The position numbers and the translations under genes were made by a program. A DNA stretch of 64,000 nt from W-Chloroflexi-9 sp045863195 (GTDB lineage: Bacteria > Chloroflexota > Dehalococcoidia > UBA2979): contig BTUI01000002.1 in assembly GCA_045863195.1 (NCBI GenBank), positions 124,001 through 188,000 of the forward strand, read 5' to 3'. The notes under the pieces are model-generated. The model was given only the letters and a program-made list of their open reading frames with translations, ran no database searches and was not told the DNA's origin. Every line of letters begins with the position of its first letter. The stretch's first letter is position 1. Below, in pieces: positions 8,921 through 16,784 of this stretch.

Positions 8921-8937
8921 GTTCCCGTCACGGGAAC
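8921..8937. promoter_or_regulatory. 17-nt perfect palindrome upstream of ThDP enzyme gene
   Basis: GTTCCCGT and ACGGGAAC are perfect inverted 8-mers separated by one base, 23 bp before the ATG at 8961 and just upstream of the Shine-Dalgarno run. The symmetry, position and odd centre suit a dimeric repressor operator. No regulator gene is adjacent except the divergent response regulator. Confidence 0.4.
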
Positions 8938-8960
8938 GACCGAGGAGGGGAGCGAGCACC

Positions 8961-10625
8961 ATGCAGATGACCGGCGGCCAGGCACTGGCCCAGTCCCTCA
9001 AGATCGAGGGCATCGACACGCTGTTCGCCCTTCCGGGCATCCAGATGGACTACCTCTTCGACGCCATCTGGGAGGAGCGGAACCACTACCGCGTCCACCA
9101 CACGCGCCACGAGCAGGCGACCGCATACATGGCGGACGGCTACGCCCGCGCCACCGGGCGCATCGGCACGTTCGTGGTGGTGCCCGGTCCGGGCGTCCTG
9201 AACGCCACGGCGGCGCTCTCCACGGCGTACGCCTGCTCCTCGCCCGTCCTGTGCGTGACCGGCCAGATCGAGTCGTCCCAGATCGACCGCGGGCGGGGCG
9301 CCCTCCACGAGATCAACGACCAGCCGGGCCTGCTGTCCCACCTCACGAAGCTGTCCGAGCGCGCCATGCGGCCGGAGGAGATCCCCGGCATGGTGCGGCG
9401 CGCCGCGCAGGCGCTGCAGACCGGCCGCGCCCGTCCCGTCTCGATCGAGGTGCCCCCGGATGTCCTGGGCGCGGTCGGGGAGGTGCGGTTGCTGGAGCCG
9501 GAGTCGTGGGAGCGCTCGTCGCTGCACCAGGCGGACCCGGACCTGCTGGAGCGCGCCGCCAAGATCCTCGGCGAGGCGGAACGCCCGCTGATCTGCGCCG
9601 GTGGGGGCGTCCTCTCCGCCCGTGCGTGGGAAGAGGTGCGCGAACTGGCGCGCATGCTGGAGGCGCCCGTCCTGATGACGGCGAACGGGCGGGGCGTGGT
9701 CTCCGACCGCGACTACCGAGCGCAGACCGGCCGCACCGCCACCACCGAGCTGGTGCCGAACGCGGACGCGATCCTCGTCATCGGCACGCGCTTCGTCCTC
9801 GCGGCGAACATGGGCGCCGGCGCGACGCCGGTGAACGGGCGCGTGGTGCAGGCCGACATCGACCCGGAGGAGGTCGGCCGGAACGTCACGCCGGAGGTGA
9901 GCCTGGTGGGCGACGCGCGCCATACCGCCGCTGAACTGCTGAAGCGCGTCCCGAAGTACAACCGCTCCCGCCCCTCGCGCGAGGCGGAGCTCACCGCCCT
10001 CCGCGCGAAGCATGACGCGGCGATGGCGCGCACGCCGTGGCAGCAGGGGATGGCGCAGGCGATCCGGGACGTGCTGCCGGAGGACGGCATCCTCGTCTCG
10101 GAGAGCACGCAGGTCGGCTACTTCGTGCAGGGCGGAGGGTTCCCGGTCTACCAGCCGGGCACCATGTTCACGTCCGGCTACCAAGGGACGCTCGGCTACG
10201 GCTACGCGACCGCCCTCGGCGTGCAGGTCGGCAGCCCCGGGCGTCGCGTGGTCTCGATCAACGGCGACGGCGGGTTCATGTACAACGTGCAGGAGCTCTC
10301 CACGCAGGCGCAGCAGGGGATCCCCCTCGTGACCATCGTGTTCAACGACGGCATGTTCGGGAACGTGCGCCGCATCCAGGAGCAGCGCTACCAGGGCCAC
10401 GGCATGGGGACGGACCTGAACAACCCGGACTTCGCCCGCGTCGCGGAGGCGTTCGGGGTCGCCGGCTTCAAGGCGAAGACGGCCGACGACCTGCGCGCCG
10501 TCCTCCGCGAGGCGTTCGACCTCAACGGCCCGGCGCTGATCGAGGTCGAGCAGCCGCCGACGCCGAGCCTGCCGGGGATGGCCCCCATGCAGCCGGTGCC
10601 GCCTCGGCCGACACTCAACCTGTAG
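8961..10625 (+). CDS. Thiamine-diphosphate enzyme of the acetolactate synthase / benzoylformate decarboxylase group
   Basis: A 554-aa ThDP-dependent enzyme. The N-terminal Pyr domain has catalytic Glu51 in RHEQATAYMADGYAR. A central domain follows, and the C-terminal PP domain has the Mg/ThDP motif NGDGGFMYN with a downstream FNDGMFGNVR. Such enzymes decarboxylate 2-oxo acids and may ligate the product to a second substrate. Which one cannot be read from sequence, and no regulatory ilvN-type subunit is present. The start at 8961 is supported by a GAGGAGGGG Shine-Dalgarno sequence; the frame stays open upstream but without family similarity. The downstream Gfo/Idh/MocA gene, 49 bp away, suggests a shared pathway on a sugar- or inositol-like substrate. 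Confidence 0.88.
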   Translation: MQMTGGQALAQSLKIEGIDTLFALPGIQMDYLFDAIWEERNHYRVHHTRHEQATAYMADGYARATGRIGTFVVVPGPGVLNATAALSTAYACSSPVLCVTGQIESSQIDRGRGALHEINDQPGLLSHLTKLSERAMRPEEIPGMVRRAAQALQTGRARPVSIEVPPDVLGAVGEVRLLEPESWERSSLHQADPDLLERAAKILGEAERPLICAGGGVLSARAWEEVRELARMLEAPVLMTANGRGVVSDRDYRAQTGRTATTELVPNADAILVIGTRFVLAANMGAGATPVNGRVVQADIDPEEVGRNVTPEVSLVGDARHTAAELLKRVPKYNRSRPSREAELTALRAKHDAAMARTPWQQGMAQAIRDVLPEDGILVSESTQVGYFVQGGGFPVYQPGTMFTSGYQGTLGYGYATALGVQVGSPGRRVVSINGDGGFMYNVQELSTQAQQGIPLVTIVFNDGMFGNVRRIQEQRYQGHGMGTDLNNPDFARVAEAFGVAGFKAKTADDLRAVLREAFDLNGPALIEVEQPPTPSLPGMAPMQPVPPRPTLNL

Positions 10626-10632
10626 CGATCCA

Positions 10633-10650
10633 CGCGCGCCCTGGCGCGCG
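10633..10650 (+). terminator. Intergenic GC hairpin (possible attenuator/terminator)
   Basis: CGCGCGCC, two bases, then GGCGCGCG form a perfect hairpin between the ThDP gene and the Gfo/Idh gene. There is no T-run, so it is as likely an mRNA-stability or partial termination element as a true terminator. Confidence 0.3.
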
Positions 10651-10674
10651 GCTCGGCACCGAGAGGAACCACCG

Positions 10675-11715
10675 ATGGCTGACCGGCTCCGCGTAGGCGT
10701 GGTGGGTGCCGGCGCGAATACGCGCCTCCGTCACATCCCCGGCCTGCAGGCGATCGAGGGGATGGAGATCGTCGCCGTCTGCAACCGCTCGGAGGAGAGC
10801 GGGCGGCGCGTCGCGGAACAGTTCGGCATCGGCCGCGTGGTCACGGAACCGCGCGCGATCTTCGAGGCGGACGACATCGACGCCGTGGTCGTCGGCACCT
10901 GGCCGTACCGACACCGCGAGTACGTGATCGGCGCGCTGGAGGGCGGCAAGCACGTCCTGACCGAAGCGCGCATGGCGATGGATGCGCAGGAGGCGCGGGA
11001 GATGCTCGCCGTCGCCCGGCAACACCCGCATCTCGTCGCCCAGATCGTCCCCTCGCCGCTCGACTTCAAGTCGTGGCGCACGATCCGCCGGATGGTGACG
11101 GACGGTTCGCTGGGCGAGGTGATGGAGGTGCACGTGAACGTGCTCTCCGGCTCGTCGCTCGACCTCGGCGCGCCGCTGCACTGGCGCGAGCGGCGGGACT
11201 ACTCAGGCACGAACACGATGACGCTGGGGCTGTACCTGGAGGCGATCCATCGGTGGCTGGGCCCCACGCAACGCGTCATGGCAGACGGCACCACCTTCAT
11301 CACCTCGCGCATCGACCCGGAGACGGGCCGGCCGCACCAGATCGACGTCCCGGACAGCCTCGGCGTGCTTGCGGTGATGGAGAGCGGTGCGCGCGTCTCC
11401 TACCGCGTGAGCGCGGTCACGGCCGCCTCGGCCGGGCCGAACGGCGTGTCGATCTACGGGTCGAAGGGGACGCTGCACTGGGTGGCGGGCGACCGCATGA
11501 CGTTCGCGCCGCTCGGTCAGCAAGCGCAGCCGCTGGAGCCGGACCCCGGCACCGCCGGCGACTGGCGCGTGGAGGCGGACTTCGTCGACTCGATCCGCAC
11601 GGGCGCGCCGGTGCTCCTCACGAACTTCGAGGACGGCCTGCTCTACATGCGCGTCACGGAGGCGATCACCCGGTCACGCCTCGAAGGCCGCGCCGTCGAG
11701 ATCGCGGAGGTCTAG
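10675..11715 (+). CDS. Gfo/Idh/MocA family NAD(P)-dependent oxidoreductase
   Basis: A 346-aa oxidoreductase with an N-terminal Rossmann fold (VGVVGAGANTRLRHIPGL, GxGxx-type) and the two-domain pattern of the family. The EAR motif in LTEARMAMDA takes the place of the usual EKP. The C-terminal domain carries the expected beta-sheet face (GVSIYGSKGTLHW). Family members oxidize or reduce hydroxyl groups of sugars, inositols and related compounds with NAD(P). Replacement of the catalytic-Lys EKP by EAR hints at altered chemistry. A GAGAGGAA Shine-Dalgarno sequence precedes the ATG. The next gene starts 3 bp after its stop. Confidence 0.88.
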   Translation: MADRLRVGVVGAGANTRLRHIPGLQAIEGMEIVAVCNRSEESGRRVAEQFGIGRVVTEPRAIFEADDIDAVVVGTWPYRHREYVIGALEGGKHVLTEARMAMDAQEAREMLAVARQHPHLVAQIVPSPLDFKSWRTIRRMVTDGSLGEVMEVHVNVLSGSSLDLGAPLHWRERRDYSGTNTMTLGLYLEAIHRWLGPTQRVMADGTTFITSRIDPETGRPHQIDVPDSLGVLAVMESGARVSYRVSAVTAASAGPNGVSIYGSKGTLHWVAGDRMTFAPLGQQAQPLEPDPGTAGDWRVEADFVDSIRTGAPVLLTNFEDGLLYMRVTEAITRSRLEGRAVEIAEV

Positions 11716-11718
11716 CGC

Positions 11719-12126
11719 GTGCCTGGCTTCGTGGTGCAGAGCGAGCGCGACCCGTGGTCGCCGCAGGCGCTGCTGGCGCGCTTCGTCATCAACCTCGCGG
11801 GCCTGTTCCTCGCCGACCAGATCGTCCCGGGCATCGAGATCGGAGATATCACCTCGCTACTGGCGGGGACGGCGATCTTCGCGATCGTGAACATCCTGCT
11901 GCGGCCGCTGGCGACGTTCTTCGCGTTCTGCCTGATCGTCTTCACGTTCGGGCTGTTCGTGCTGATCATCAACACGGCGCTGCTCGGCGTGACGGCCTGG
12001 GTCGCGGGGCAACTCGACCTGGCGTTCACCGTGGACGGCTTCTGGTCCGCCTTCTTCGGCGCCCTCATCATCTCGTTTGTTTCGATCGTCGCCGCGATGA
12101 CCGTGCGAGGCCGGCTCGTCCGCTAG
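11719..12126 (+). CDS. Small membrane protein, phage-holin-4-like family
   Basis: A 135-aa protein starting at GTG, 3 bp after the preceding stop. It has four hydrophobic segments, roughly residues 18-36, 43-62, 66-90 and 108-128, with the family pattern of LLRPLATFF between helices 2 and 3. This matches the family named after a phage holin (PF04020 type), which is widespread in ordinary bacterial chromosomes and of unknown function. Nothing else phage-like is nearby, so the name should not be read as evidence of a prophage. Confidence 0.75.
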   Translation: MPGFVVQSERDPWSPQALLARFVINLAGLFLADQIVPGIEIGDITSLLAGTAIFAIVNILLRPLATFFAFCLIVFTFGLFVLIINTALLGVTAWVAGQLDLAFTVDGFWSAFFGALIISFVSIVAAMTVRGRLVR

Positions 12127-12165
12127 ACTCGGACGGCCGCGCCCACCGCGGGAATCGAGCCGACC

Positions 12166-13248
12166 ATGCCCCGCGCCCGCCTGTCCGCCGTGGTGCTTGC
12201 GGCTGTCGCGTTAATCCTCGGCTGCTCGGATGGCGCGACGCGCGCGACCGGCGAGGCCGTCGACGCAGTCGCGACGGCGACCGCGACGCCCTCGCCCGCA
12301 GCGCCGACCGTGGAGCCACCAGGCCCGACACCAAGCCCGACGCCGCCCGGCCCGTTCGAGGGCCGGTTGCAGTCCTACTCGGTACCGGCGGGCAGCGGCC
12401 CGCACGACGTGGCGCCCGCGGCGGACGGTGGTGTCTGGTACACCGCACAGCGCGCCGGCGCGCTCGGGCACCTCGACCCGGCCACCGGGGCCACACGCCA
12501 CATCGCCCTGGGCGCCGGCTCCGCGCCGCACGGGGTGATCGTGGATGCTGCCGGCGATGCCTGGGTGACGGACGGCGGCCTGAACGCGATCGTCCGCGTC
12601 GACGGGGAGACGGACGAGGTGACGGTGTACCCGCTGCCGGGTGCGCGCGCGAACCTCAACACCGCCGCGTTCGACGGCCGTGGACGGCTGTGGTTCACCG
12701 GCCAGAACGGCATCTACGGACGCCTGGACCCGGCGACAGGGGAGATGGCAGTCTTCGACGCGCCGCGCGGCCGCGGGCCGTACGGCATCACCACCACGCC
12801 GGACGGGGAGGTCTACTACGCCTCGCTCGCCGGGAACCACATCGCGCGGATCGACCTCGACACCGACGAGGCGACGGTGATCGAGCCGCCGACGGCCGGC
12901 CAGGGTGCGCGACGGGTGTGGGCGGACTCGCGCGGCGACATCTGGGTGAGCGAGTGGAACAGCGGCCAGGTCTCGCGCTACTCGCCGGCCACTGGCGCGT
13001 GGGCGGCGTGGCGGCTGCCCGGCGACGCCCCTCGCGCCTACTCGGTGTACGTGGACGAGCGCGACGCGGTGTGGCTTACCGATTTCGGCGCGCACACGAT
13101 CGTGCGCTTCGACCCAGCGACCGAGGAGTTCGTCTCGTTCCCCACGACCGGCACGCCCGGCAACGTGCGCCAGATGCTCGGACGTCCGGGCGAGGTGTGG
13201 GCCCCGGAGTCGGCGAACGACCTGCTCACCGTGATCCGGTACGACTGA
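12166..13248 (+). CDS. Secreted lipoprotein with seven-bladed beta-propeller (virginiamycin B lyase-like)
   Basis: A 360-aa protein whose N-terminus is a lipoprotein signal ending in LILGCS, so Cys at about residue 20 would be lipidated. A Thr/Pro/Ala-rich linker to about residue 65 is followed by repeated propeller motifs: GGVWYTAQRAGALGHLDPATG, GDAWVTDGGLNAIVRVD, GRLWFTGQNGIYGRLDPATG, then EVYYASLAGNHIARIDLD. These resemble the Vgb/streptogramin lyase and SMP-30-like propellers. Many such proteins are not antibiotic lyases, and a surface sugar- or peptide-binding role is possible. TAGACT at 12124-12129 overlaps the preceding stop and could be a promoter. The gene converges on the toxin gene. 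Confidence 0.8.
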   Translation: MPRARLSAVVLAAVALILGCSDGATRATGEAVDAVATATATPSPAAPTVEPPGPTPSPTPPGPFEGRLQSYSVPAGSGPHDVAPAADGGVWYTAQRAGALGHLDPATGATRHIALGAGSAPHGVIVDAAGDAWVTDGGLNAIVRVDGETDEVTVYPLPGARANLNTAAFDGRGRLWFTGQNGIYGRLDPATGEMAVFDAPRGRGPYGITTTPDGEVYYASLAGNHIARIDLDTDEATVIEPPTAGQGARRVWADSRGDIWVSEWNSGQVSRYSPATGAWAAWRLPGDAPRAYSVYVDERDAVWLTDFGAHTIVRFDPATEEFVSFPTTGTPGNVRQMLGRPGEVWAPESANDLLTVIRYD

Positions 13249-13275
13249 GGGCGGCCAGTCCTGCCGGACGGCGCC

Positions 13276-13590
13276 TCAGTCCAGGTCGAGGGCCCATCGC
13301 AGCGCCGCGTTGACCTCTTCGAGGCGCGCCGGTGAGAGGGTGCCTGCCATCTGTGTGAACTGCTGCTGCTTCAACGTCATCAGCGTGTTGAGGTTCGCGG
13401 CGCTCGGGCGGGGGAGACCCTCGGCCGCGCCAAGCGTGACCTCGGTCGGAACGCCGCGAATACGCGAGGTCACTGGCGAGACAATCACGGAGTCCCGAAT
13501 CTGGTTCAGAATGTCACGCGAAACCACGAGGAACGGACGTGCTCCGACGGGCGGTGCGGCTTCGCCCCACCACACCTCACCACGTCTCAT
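13276..13590 (-). CDS. Type II toxin, PemK/MazF family endoribonuclease
   Basis: A 104-aa protein starting MRRGEVWWGE. Its ATG overlaps the antitoxin stop (ATGA at 13587-13590), showing translational coupling. The MazF fold is recognized from RGEVWW at the N-terminus, RPFLVVSRD, VIVSPVTSR and the late segment NLNTLMTLKQQQF. Members cleave mRNA at short specific sequences and are held inactive by the cognate antitoxin. A start 12 bp upstream (MGGRM) is possible but would overlap the antitoxin more. The pair lies downstream of the formate dehydrogenase gene on the same strand. Confidence 0.9.
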   Translation of the reverse strand: MRRGEVWWGEAAPPVGARPFLVVSRDILNQIRDSVIVSPVTSRIRGVPTEVTLGAAEGLPRPSAANLNTLMTLKQQQFTQMAGTLSPARLEEVNAALRWALDLD

Positions 13591-13865
13591 TCGTCCTCCC
13601 ATGGGAACTCCTCAGCGAGGGCAGCCATCGCCGCCTGCTGGAACGCCATGACCTCCGCGACCTCCTCGGCCGTCTCTGGCATGCGCCGATAGGCCTCCGC
13701 ATATGCACGCTCTTCAGCCTCGCGCTGGGATGCGCGCAGATACTGCGCGACGGCCTCACGGATCACGTGGCTGCGTGTTTCGCCGGTGCGCTGACGGTAC
13801 TGCTCGATCTCATCGAGCAAGTCCGAGGGCAGGCTGATTGCGATCTTGGAGAATTCGGAGCTCAT
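13587..13865 (-). CDS. Ribbon-helix-helix antitoxin of the MazF pair
   Basis: A 92-aa protein from ATG 13865 (96 aa if the ATG at 13877 is used). The N-terminal 45 residues form an RHH DNA-binding domain (KIAISLPSDLLDEIEQY, then TRSHVIREAVAQYL). The acidic C-terminus (AEEVAEVMAFQQ and FPWEDE) is typical of the toxin-neutralizing tail. RHH antitoxins bind and repress their own promoter. Here the start codon itself lies inside GGTATGA operator repeats, and no Shine-Dalgarno sequence is present, so the message is probably leaderless. The stop overlaps the toxin start by 4 bp. Confidence 0.88.
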   Translation of the reverse strand: MSSEFSKIAISLPSDLLDEIEQYRQRTGETRSHVIREAVAQYLRASQREAEERAYAEAYRRMPETAEEVAEVMAFQQAAMAALAEEFPWEDE

Positions 13866-13907
13866 ACCGAGAATCATACCACGGTCATACCGCTGGTATG
13901 ACCGTGG
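13862..13907. promoter_or_regulatory. Operator of the toxin-antitoxin operon: iterated TCATACC boxes and 13-bp inverted repeat
   Basis: TCATACC occurs three times in direct order (13862-13868, 13874-13880, 13885-13891), spaced 12 and 11 bp, and once inverted as GGTATGA (13895-13901). The last two lie in a perfect 13-bp inverted repeat (13879-13891 and 13895-13907) with a 3-nt centre. Roughly helical-turn spacing of boxes is typical for cooperative RHH repressor binding. The repeat ends immediately before the formate dehydrogenase stop at 13908-13910. Confidence 0.8.
13873..13881 (-). promoter_or_regulatory. Extended -10 promoter (TGGTATGAT) of the antitoxin, within the operator
   Basis: Read on the minus strand the sequence TGGTATGAT is an extended -10 element (TGn plus TATGAT). 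The hexamer ends 7 nt before the ATG at 13865, so transcription would begin at or next to the start codon. It overlaps the operator boxes, so bound antitoxin would directly block RNA polymerase. Confidence 0.65.
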
Positions 13908-16730
13908 CTACTCCGGGCGCAGCGGCCCGCCCCCGACCGGCGCGTGCCCCTTGCGGAGCATCCGAGGCCCCCGGCCGGCGCGCGAGGGCGTCCCGGGGGG
14001 CTCGATGCGGACGGCGCACGCCTTGAACTCCGGGATGCCGGACGGCAGGTCCAGCGCATCGTTGGTGAGGACGTTCGCGGCCTGGCCCTGCAACTGCACA
14101 AACGGGACGAAGACCTCGCCCCGACGCATCGACTCGACGAGGTGCGCGCGGGCGATGATCTCGCCGCGGCGGGAGGCCAGTTGCACCTCGTCGCCGTCGT
14201 GCACGCCCAGCATCTCCGCGTCACGCGGGTGGATGTCCACGGTCACCTCCGGCACGTTCCCGAGCAGGCCGGGGACGCGCCGCGTGATCACGCCGGTGTG
14301 CCAGTGGTACAGCGAGCGGCCGGTGATGAGCGTGTACGGGAACCGCTTCGAGGGCAGCTCGGCGGCCGGTGGCCCCTGCTCGACCGCGACGAAGAGGGCG
14401 CGGCCGCGCGGAAACTCCGTCTCGAACAGCCGAGGCGTCCCGGGGTGGTCGGGCGTGGGGCACGGCCACTGGATGCCACCCTCGCGTTCGAGGCGTTCAT
14501 GCGACAGCCCGCCGACGATCGCGGTCAGCCGCGCCATCTCCTCGAACACCTCGGACGAGGTGCCCCACGCGAACTGGTCCGTGGGGCGCTCCAGCAGGCG
14601 TAGGACGCGGCGCGCGATCTCCGCGGTGATCGCCCAGTCCTCGCGCGCCTCGCCCGGCGGCGGGGAGAACGGCCGTACGAGCTGGACGCGGCGCTCCGAG
14701 TTCGTGAACGTGCCGTACTTCTCCGCGAAGGAGGCGGCCGGCAGCACCACGTCCGCGATCTCCGCCGTCTCGTGCATGAAGATGTCCTGCACGACGAGGA
14801 AGTCGAGCGACTGGAACGCGTCACGCGCGTGCGCCAGGTACGGGTCCGAGATCAGCGGGTTCTCGCCGATCACGTACATCGCGCGGACGCCGCCCGTGAA
14901 CATCTCCTCGATCATGTGCGTCGCCTGCAGGCCGGGCGTGCGAGGCACCTCGACGCCCCAGGCACGCTCCCAGTGCTCGTGCGTGGGCCCACCGACGGGT
15001 TCGTAGCCGGGGAACACGTTCGGCAGGCAGCCGGAGTCGGAGCAGCCCTGCACGTTGTTCTGGCCGCGCAGCGGTGAGATGCCGTTCCCCTCGCCGCCCA
15101 CCTGCCCGGCGAGCAGTGCGAGGTTGATGAGCGCGCGCGCGTTGTCGGAGCCGTTCGTGTGCTGCGTGACGCCCATGCCCCAGATCAGGCAGGCGCCGCG
15201 CACGTTCCCCTCCGCGTCCGGCCGAGGGCGCGCGTACAGCCGGGCCGCGCGGCGGATGTCGTCCGCGGGGACGCCGGTGATGCGCTCGGCGTCCTCCGGG
15301 GTGACCTGCTCCACCACGCGCCGCCACGCCTCGAAGCCCTCCGTGCGGGCAGCGACGAACGCCTCGTCCCAGAGGCCCTCGCGCAGGAGGACATGCGCCA
15401 TCGCGTTGAAGAGCGCCACGTCCGTGCCCGGGCGCGGCTGCAGGTGGACCTCCGCCACGTCGCAGAGGTCGATGCGGATCGGGTTCACCACGATGAGCGC
15501 CGCGCCGCGGTCCGCCACCGCGCGGCGGAGGCGCGAGGCGACGACGGGGTGGTTCTGGCCGGTGTCAGAGCCGACGACCATGAGCGTGCCGGCGCGGTCG
15601 TAGTCCGCGTACGAGTTGCTCGTCGCGCCCGACCCCACCTGCTCCTGCAGCGCAACGACTGAGGGTGCGTGACAGAGCCGCGAGCAGTGGTCGATGGAGT
15701 TCGTCCCCATGACCGCGCGCACGAACTTCTGCATCACGTAGCCGTCCTCGTTCGTCGCCTTCGCGGAGGCGATGCCCGCGAACGTCCCGACCGAGGCGGC
15801 GAAACGCTGTGCGACGAGGTCCAGCGCCTCGTCCCAGGTGGCGGGCTGCAGGACGCCCTCGCGGCGGATGAGCGGCGTGGTGAGGCGGTCCGGCGCGTGG
15901 TGAAACTCCAGCCCGAAGCGGCCCTTCACGCAGGTCATCCCCTGCGACGACCCGTTCTCCGCGATGCCGTCCACCCACGCGACCTGGCCGTCGCGCACGT
16001 TCACGCGCAGGCCGCAGCCCACGCCGCAGTAGGGGCACGTGGTCTCCACCACGGTGACGTCCGAGGTCTGACGGCCAGACGCGCGCGCCGGCGTGACCGC
16101 CTTCGGGAGCAGCGCGCCGGTCGGGCACTGGGAGACGCACTGGCCGCAGGAGGTGCAGGTGGAGTCTTCCCACGCCGCCTCGAACGCCACGCCGATGCGC
16201 GCGTGCGCGCCGCGGCCGTTGATGCCGATGGCGCCGATGTGCTGCGTGCGCTGGCAGGCGTCTACGCAGCGGCCGCAGAGGATGCAGTCACCCATCTCGA
16301 AGTCGAAGAACAGGTTGCTCTCGTCGCGCTTCACCCGCGGGGCCGGTGCGTAGGACGACACGCCGAGGCCGTGGCGCTGCGCCTCGGCGGCGGCGTGGCC
16401 GGCGCCGCGCCCGTCCGTGGACATGCCGAGCGTCAGGTCCAGCACGCCGCGGCGCACGCGCTCCGCACGCTCGGACGTGGTGCGCACGGCCATGCCGTCC
16501 GCGACCGGCGTGTGGCACGCCGCGGCGAGGCGCGGTGCGCCCTCGACCTCCACGAGGCAGGTGCGGCAGGCCCCCAGCGGGCCGCGGTCGTCCGGGCGGC
16601 AGAGGTGGGGGAGCGACGCTGCGGCGCGCTCGACGGCGTCGAGGATCATCGCGTCGCGCGGCACGTCCACGGCGACGCCGTCCACGGTCACGCGCACGGT
16701 CGAGGCGATGACGGGGAGTCCGAGGGTCAT
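13908..16730 (-). CDS. fdhA: NAD-type formate dehydrogenase, molybdopterin alpha subunit (Cys form)
   Basis: A 940-aa catalytic subunit oxidizing formate to CO2. The N-terminus is NuoG-like: a [2Fe-2S] set C44, C55, C58, C72; a [4Fe-4S] set C149, C152, C155, C159; and another at C192, C195, C198, C202. The Mo-enzyme [4Fe-4S] set is C232, C235, C239, C267. The Mo ligand is Cys353 in HCSRLCHAPSV, encoded by TGT, so this is not a selenocysteine enzyme. GMGVTQHTNGSD and GQNNVQGCSDSG mark the cofactor domain. The start at 16730 is preceded by GGAGGCACAGG. Electrons should pass to the NuoF/NuoE-like subunits upstream and on to NAD+. Confidence 0.93.
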   Translation of the reverse strand: MTLGLPVIASTVRVTVDGVAVDVPRDAMILDAVERAAASLPHLCRPDDRGPLGACRTCLVEVEGAPRLAAACHTPVADGMAVRTTSERAERVRRGVLDLTLGMSTDGRGAGHAAAEAQRHGLGVSSYAPAPRVKRDESNLFFDFEMGDCILCGRCVDACQRTQHIGAIGINGRGAHARIGVAFEAAWEDSTCTSCGQCVSQCPTGALLPKAVTPARASGRQTSDVTVVETTCPYCGVGCGLRVNVRDGQVAWVDGIAENGSSQGMTCVKGRFGLEFHHAPDRLTTPLIRREGVLQPATWDEALDLVAQRFAASVGTFAGIASAKATNEDGYVMQKFVRAVMGTNSIDHCSRLCHAPSVVALQEQVGSGATSNSYADYDRAGTLMVVGSDTGQNHPVVASRLRRAVADRGAALIVVNPIRIDLCDVAEVHLQPRPGTDVALFNAMAHVLLREGLWDEAFVAARTEGFEAWRRVVEQVTPEDAERITGVPADDIRRAARLYARPRPDAEGNVRGACLIWGMGVTQHTNGSDNARALINLALLAGQVGGEGNGISPLRGQNNVQGCSDSGCLPNVFPGYEPVGGPTHEHWERAWGVEVPRTPGLQATHMIEEMFTGGVRAMYVIGENPLISDPYLAHARDAFQSLDFLVVQDIFMHETAEIADVVLPAASFAEKYGTFTNSERRVQLVRPFSPPPGEAREDWAITAEIARRVLRLLERPTDQFAWGTSSEVFEEMARLTAIVGGLSHERLEREGGIQWPCPTPDHPGTPRLFETEFPRGRALFVAVEQGPPAAELPSKRFPYTLITGRSLYHWHTGVITRRVPGLLGNVPEVTVDIHPRDAEMLGVHDGDEVQLASRRGEIIARAHLVESMRRGEVFVPFVQLQGQAANVLTNDALDLPSGIPEFKACAVRIEPPGTPSRAGRGPRMLRKGHAPVGGGPLRPE

Positions 16731-16784
16731 CCTGTGCCTCCGTCGGGCGATCCTACCCGGAAGCACATCGGACGGGTGGGCGGG

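Noticed and set aside
11719..12126. Prophage holin
   Set aside because: Only the family name suggests phage; no other phage gene, integrase or att site is nearby, and this family is common in chromosomes.
15669..15685. Selenocysteine in the formate dehydrogenase
   Set aside because: The Mo-ligand codon on the minus strand is TGT (Cys) and the frame is uninterrupted.
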